From the NCBI GenBank assembly GCA_035479015.1, contig DATIJC010000031.1, positions 1 to 7,978 of the forward strand: 7,978 bases of DNA, given 5' to 3'. Within the stretch, counting starts at the first letter, position 1, and each line of letters opens with the position of its first letter. Below, piece after piece: positions 6,121-7,978 of this stretch. The stretch is from DATIJC01 sp035479015 (GTDB lineage: Bacteria > Patescibacteriota > Microgenomatia > UBA1400 > UBA12028). Under the pieces are notes generated by a model. It searched no databases, was not told the origin of the DNA, and was given only the letters and a program-made list of their open reading frames with translations. Position numbers and translations under genes: made by a program.

Positions 6121-6478
6121 AGTCTATGGGGGGAAACGGTATATTGTTTGCGTCAGGGTCACTGGCTTTGACATCCTTTTCTAATTCATCCACGGTTTTA
6201 GTTATCCCTTCAGGAGCAGGAATGTTGCTCACTTCTGGAGTCGGTGTGGCTCCTACTGAAACAGTCTTCTTTTTGGGCTGAATCAATACAGAAGTGATGA
6301 TTAAAAGAACAGTTACTACAAGTGCAGCCACTAATAACAATTTCTTTGAATTACTCTTTTTGGGTATCGCAGTTGTCTCCGGTTTCACTGCAAACTCTTC
6401 CTGTTCCTGAGCTTCACTCATTTCCGTTCCCATGAGTGATTCTTCAGAAAACCAATCTGGATTGTTTGTGTTGTTCAT
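6077..6478 (-). CDS. Single-pass membrane protein with acidic N-terminus, unknown function
   Basis: This is a 133-residue protein. Residues 1-35 are acidic and Gln/Ser-rich, a KKSNSKK patch precedes one transmembrane helix at about 47-66, and the remainder is a Pro/Thr/Asp-rich tail (GATPTPEVSNIPAPEG, ending SPSPTPGF) without a recognisable domain. The tail is probably extracytoplasmic. The start ATG shares ATGA with the stop of the upstream secreted-protein gene. A plausible Shine-Dalgarno sequence (GGGAG, 6487-6491) sits 8 bases before the ATG, making this the clearest SD-led start in the window. The low-complexity tail makes the exact function unreadable, but coupling to the secreted helical protein and the intact anchor support a real gene. 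Confidence 0.75.
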   Translation of the reverse strand: MNNTNNPDWFSEESLMGTEMSEAQEQEEFAVKPETTAIPKKSNSKKLLLVAALVVTVLLIITSVLIQPKKKTVSVGATPTPEVSNIPAPEGITKTVDELEKDVKASDPDANNIPFPPIDFTLHLASPSPTPGF

Positions 6479-7266
6479 TGGATGATCTCCCGTGCAAATT
6501 GAACTGCCTGTGTCAGCGTAGCAAATCCCGGATTGAGGATAGAACGGACCTCGGAAAAACCAGGATTAGATATGGATCGCAAACTCTCATCATAGCGAGT
6601 AAGCGCCTTAGAAATTACCAGTTTGATGCTCTCAACTGACCGTCCCATTTCATCCAGGCCCCGCTGTTTTTCTCCGCGTACAGTTTCGCTGATCGGTGCG
6701 GAGGCTACGAAACTGTCTAACTGGCTTTTGGTGAGTACGAGTTGGTCCAGAGCGGCTTGGATGCCGGCAATTTTTAGCAGTGAGAGCGAACGGTCACTGG
6801 TAGCTTCCAATTGTGCTTCCAGCTGTGAGAAGCCACTGGCCTCCAGATTTAAATTTATGCGGTCGGTGGTGATCTCAACTCTCGCGCGGTGGGATTTGAG
6901 TTGATCTTTCTGGATGTCGATTTGAGAGGTAAGCTGGCCTTTACGTGATAATTCGATTCCCGGAACTGTATTGATTTCTAATTCGAGCAAATCAAAATAG
7001 GCGATGACTACATCATCGCGGGTGAGCATGACGGACCGCAGAGCCCGGACCGCATCTTCCTGGGCGGCAAGTGTCTGCAAATTATAATATTGGCCAGCAC
7101 TGACGATAAATTGATCTTGGGCTTTTCGATAATCATCCAGGAGTCCGCGGTACTTCGCTTCCTGGGTGGTGATGGGTGTGGTAGTGTCTTGGGCATAGGA
7201 GAAGCGCGCACCAAGAGAAAAGAAAACGACAAATGCAAAAAATAATGCGGAAAGTTTCTTAAACAT
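6475..7266 (-). CDS. Secreted alpha-helical protein, unknown function
   Basis: This is a 263-residue protein. It has a Sec signal peptide (MFKKLSALFFAFVVFFSLGA...) with likely cleavage after SYA at residue 25. The mature part is almost entirely predicted helix, rich in Glu, Gln, Leu, Arg and Ser, with heptad-like stretches around 45-75, 85-150 and 155-225 that could form a coiled-coil bundle. Near the C-terminus the tetrapeptide NPGF occurs twice, at 234-237 and 245-248. There are no catalytic motifs and no cysteines in the mature chain. I do not recognise the family. It is the first gene of an operon with the single-pass membrane protein (ATGA overlap), so the two may form an envelope complex. 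A weak extended -10 (TGGTAAAGT, 7276-7284) lies 9 bases before the ATG, and GAGGT directly abuts the start codon. Confidence 0.82.
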   Translation of the reverse strand: MFKKLSALFFAFVVFFSLGARFSYAQDTTTPITTQEAKYRGLLDDYRKAQDQFIVSAGQYYNLQTLAAQEDAVRALRSVMLTRDDVVIAYFDLLELEINTVPGIELSRKGQLTSQIDIQKDQLKSHRARVEITTDRINLNLEASGFSQLEAQLEATSDRSLSLLKIAGIQAALDQLVLTKSQLDSFVASAPISETVRGEKQRGLDEMGRSVESIKLVISKALTRYDESLRSISNPGFSEVRSILNPGFATLTQAVQFAREIIQ

Positions 7267-7275
7267 ACCTCTAAT

Positions 7276-7284
7276 ACTTTACCA
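7276..7284 (-). promoter_or_regulatory. Weak extended -10 (TGGTAAAGT) for the secreted-protein operon
   Basis: TG-N-TAAAGT matches the extended -10 pattern at TG plus four of six core positions, 9 bases before ATG 7266. No convincing -35 exists at the expected place. It is proposed mainly because the distance fits the short-leader pattern of the other promoters here. Confidence 0.3.
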
Positions 7285-7310
7285 GATTTGAATGTCTCGC
7301 GCATCTCGAT

Positions 7311-7352
7311 AATACTCCACCCCTAACCCCTCCCCTATTTTAGGAGAGGGGA
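7311..7352 (+). repeat. Left inverted repeat of the DUF559 unit
   Basis: The outer part reads AATACTCCACCCCTAA. The inner part folds into a hairpin with 11-base arms, one C-A mismatch and a TTT loop (CCCCTCCCCTA / TAGGAGAGGGG, 7327-7351). The inverted partner is at 7736-7777. It lies between the secreted-protein start region and the -10 box of the DUF559 gene. Confidence 0.8.
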
Positions 7353-7354
7353 AC

Positions 7355-7360
7355 TATACT
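7355..7360 (+). promoter_or_regulatory. -10 box (TATACT) of the DUF559 gene
   Basis: TATACT lies 6 bases before the GTG start and just inside the left repeat, predicting a leaderless mRNA. The -35 position falls within the repeat hairpin and does not match TTGACA. Confidence 0.45.
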
Positions 7361-7366
7361 ATTTTT

Positions 7367-7753
7367 GTGAAAAGAATTTTTCTATATAACAATAGGAATG
7401 CAAAGATTAAAAGAAGAATACTTCGGGGAAGTAGAACGCAAAGTGAGGGAATGCTCTGGCTGAAAATTAGAAGAAAACAATTAAACGTGACTTTTCACCG
7501 TCAATATAGCATCGGACCATATATCGCAGACTTTTATTGTCCAAAGCTTCGATTACTTATTGAGGTAGATGGAGGTATCCACCTCAGGAAAGAGTCAAAA
7601 GAGTACGACAAATCTCGAACATACTATTTCCACTCTTTAAATATTACTGTTATTCGTTTTTGGGATAGTGAGATTGAAACTTCTATAAATGAAGTAATCG
7701 AAAAAATAGAATCTGAGGTTATGACATTAACTAATGCCCCTACCCTAAAATAG
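7367..7753 (+). CDS. DUF559 family protein (Vsr/PD-(D/E)XK nuclease-like)
   Basis: This is a complete 128-residue DUF559 protein, a family related to very-short-patch-repair-type endonucleases. The characteristic series is present: RTQSEGMLWLKIRRKQL at 23-39 (Glu27), FHRQYSIGPYIADFYC at 43-58 (Asp55), LLIEVDGGIH at 63-72 (Glu66-x-Asp68, His72), YDKSRTYYF at 80-88, and ITVIRFWDSEI at 93-103. The Asp55 ... Glu66-x-Asp68 set fits a PD-(D/E)XK-like metal site, so DNA cleavage is plausible but unproven. GTG 7367 is preferred because the first ATG (7450) would remove the conserved RTQSE segment. The last residues (NAPTLK and the TAG stop) are read from the right inverted repeat. AT-rich sequence and AGA-heavy codons set it apart from its neighbours. 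Confidence 0.88.
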   Translation: MKRIFLYNNRNAKIKRRILRGSRTQSEGMLWLKIRRKQLNVTFHRQYSIGPYIADFYCPKLRLLIEVDGGIHLRKESKEYDKSRTYYFHSLNITVIRFWDSEIETSINEVIEKIESEVMTLTNAPTLK

Positions 7754-7777
7754 GGGAGGGGCTAGGGGTGGAGTATT
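7736..7777 (-). repeat. Right inverted repeat of the DUF559 unit
   Basis: This is the inverted copy of 7311-7352, with 4 differences in 42. It folds as CCCCTACCCTA / TAGGGGAGGGG (7737-7761) with an AAA loop and one A-G mismatch. It holds the stop codon of the DUF559 gene (7751-7753). Neither strand has a T-run after the stem, so it is not a clear intrinsic terminator for DUF559 or for the facing rmlA gene. Confidence 0.8.
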
Positions 7778-7793
7778 GACAGGAAATTAATAC

Positions 7794-7978
7794 TTATTTC
7801 TTTAGAATGGCCTTCTCGCGTGCAAACGCAGCCGCCTCGAAAAGGCTTTCAAACGTTCCCGTGTCCAACCAGGCGCCTTCGACAAAAGCTACATCAAGAG
7901 TACCTTCATTTAGATAAACATTGTTCAAGTCTGTGATCTCAATTTCTCCGCGCGCGGAAGGAGTGAGTGACTTTGCTT
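7794..7978 (-). CDS. rfbA: Glucose-1-phosphate thymidylyltransferase RmlA/RfbA, 5'-truncated (C-terminal 61 residues)
   Basis: RmlA joins glucose-1-phosphate and dTTP to make dTDP-glucose, the first step toward dTDP-L-rhamnose and other surface sugars, in the cytoplasm. Only the last 61 codons lie in the window and the N-terminus is beyond the right edge. The fragment reads LTPSARGEIEITDLNNVYL, then VAFVEGAWLDTGTFESLFEA and AREKAILKK, matching the family's 'kPSaRGElEITd.N..Yl' and 'aWLDTGT.esL.eA' blocks, with the SARGE and WLDTGT signatures intact. The protein ends soon after WLDTGT and lacks the longer C-terminal tail of E. coli RmlA, as in the short form of the enzyme. It is convergent with the DUF559 gene, whose right repeat begins 16 bases past its stop. 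Confidence 0.9.
   Translation of the reverse strand, partial: AKSLTPSARGEIEITDLNNVYLNEGTLDVAFVEGAWLDTGTFESLFEAAAFAREKAILKK

Larger units (their letters stand above)
7311..7777. mobile_element. DUF559 gene unit bounded by 42-bp inverted repeats
   Basis: The 467-bp unit consists of a left repeat (7311-7352), a -10 box, one DUF559 gene and a right repeat (7736-7777). The repeats are inverted copies identical at 38 of 42 positions, with the outermost ends AATACTCC and GGAGTATT perfect. By hand count the gene body is about 35% G+C, against about half in the neighbouring secreted-protein gene, and it uses mostly AGA/AGG for arginine, which suggests a separate origin. No clear target-site duplication flanks the outer ends. 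I recall DUF559 genes in other genomes bordered by similar CCCCT-rich palindromes; this is memory, not a search. No transposase is encoded, so movement by the DUF559 protein itself or in trans is inference. Confidence 0.6.

Noticed and set aside
7008..7304. 98-residue minus-strand frame overlapping the start of the secreted-protein gene
   Set aside because: It is out of frame with a protein that has a clean signal peptide, and shows low-complexity Pro/Arg content typical of a shadow frame.
7736..7777. Rho-independent terminator for DUF559 or rmlA
   Set aside because: The G/C-rich stem lacks a T-run on both strands and is matched by the inverted copy upstream of the gene, so it is an element end.
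7311..7777. CRISPR-type repeat pair
   Set aside because: There are only two copies, they are inverted relative to each other, and a gene lies between them.
7301..7787. Target-site duplication around the DUF559 unit
   Set aside because: The bases outside the repeats (ctcgat on the left, gacagg on the right) show no convincing direct repeat.

Overview
The window looks like chromosomal DNA from a Candidate Phyla Radiation (Patescibacteria) bacterium, perhaps of the Microgenomates group. This is inferred from protein style, not from a marker gene. The clues are a very short SecG, a Mur ligase whose N-terminus is hydrophobic, several membrane-anchored proteins with Ser/Pro/Thr linkers ('SPTP'-type) and no known domain, tightly packed genes, and ATGA start/stop overlaps. 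TGA is used as a stop at two of those overlaps, which argues against the lineages that read UGA as glycine. No rRNA, tRNA or CRISPR array is visible, and no stretch longer than about 120 bases lacks a gene.

Layout, left to right. (1) 1-846, minus: 3'-truncated membrane-anchored surface protein. It is divergent from (2) secG (888-1109) and a membrane-anchored family 5 solute-binding protein (1124-2596), both plus. (3) 2597-2715: convergent intergenic gap filled by a 94-bp inverted-repeat element made of two REP-like hairpins. (4) Minus operon 4688->2716: alpha/beta hydrolase, then a MurF-like ligase, joined by an ATGA overlap. (5) Plus operon 4713->6120: cyclophilin-type lipoprotein, then a seven-helix membrane protein starting one base after it. 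(6) Minus operon 7266->6077: secreted helical protein, then a single-pass membrane protein, also joined by ATGA; its 3' end overlaps the end of the seven-helix gene by 44 bp. (7) 7311-7777: a compact AT-rich DUF559 nuclease-like gene flanked by 42-bp inverted repeats. (8) 7794-7978, minus: the C-terminal end of glucose-1-phosphate thymidylyltransferase (RmlA/RfbA).

Most of the genes act at the cell envelope: Sec export, solute capture, cell-wall precursor or related ligation, folding of exported proteins, and dTDP-sugar synthesis for surface glycans. No single pathway links them. Two themes cut across the window. First, the first gene of most transcription units lacks a Shine-Dalgarno sequence and has a -10-like box only 6-10 bases before its start codon, suggesting leaderless or nearly leaderless mRNAs, in two cases from back-to-back divergent promoters. 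Second, two unrelated inverted-repeat elements sit in gene borders. The DUF559 unit is the best candidate for an under-described mobile system: it has its own -10 box, and its stop codon lies inside its right-hand repeat.
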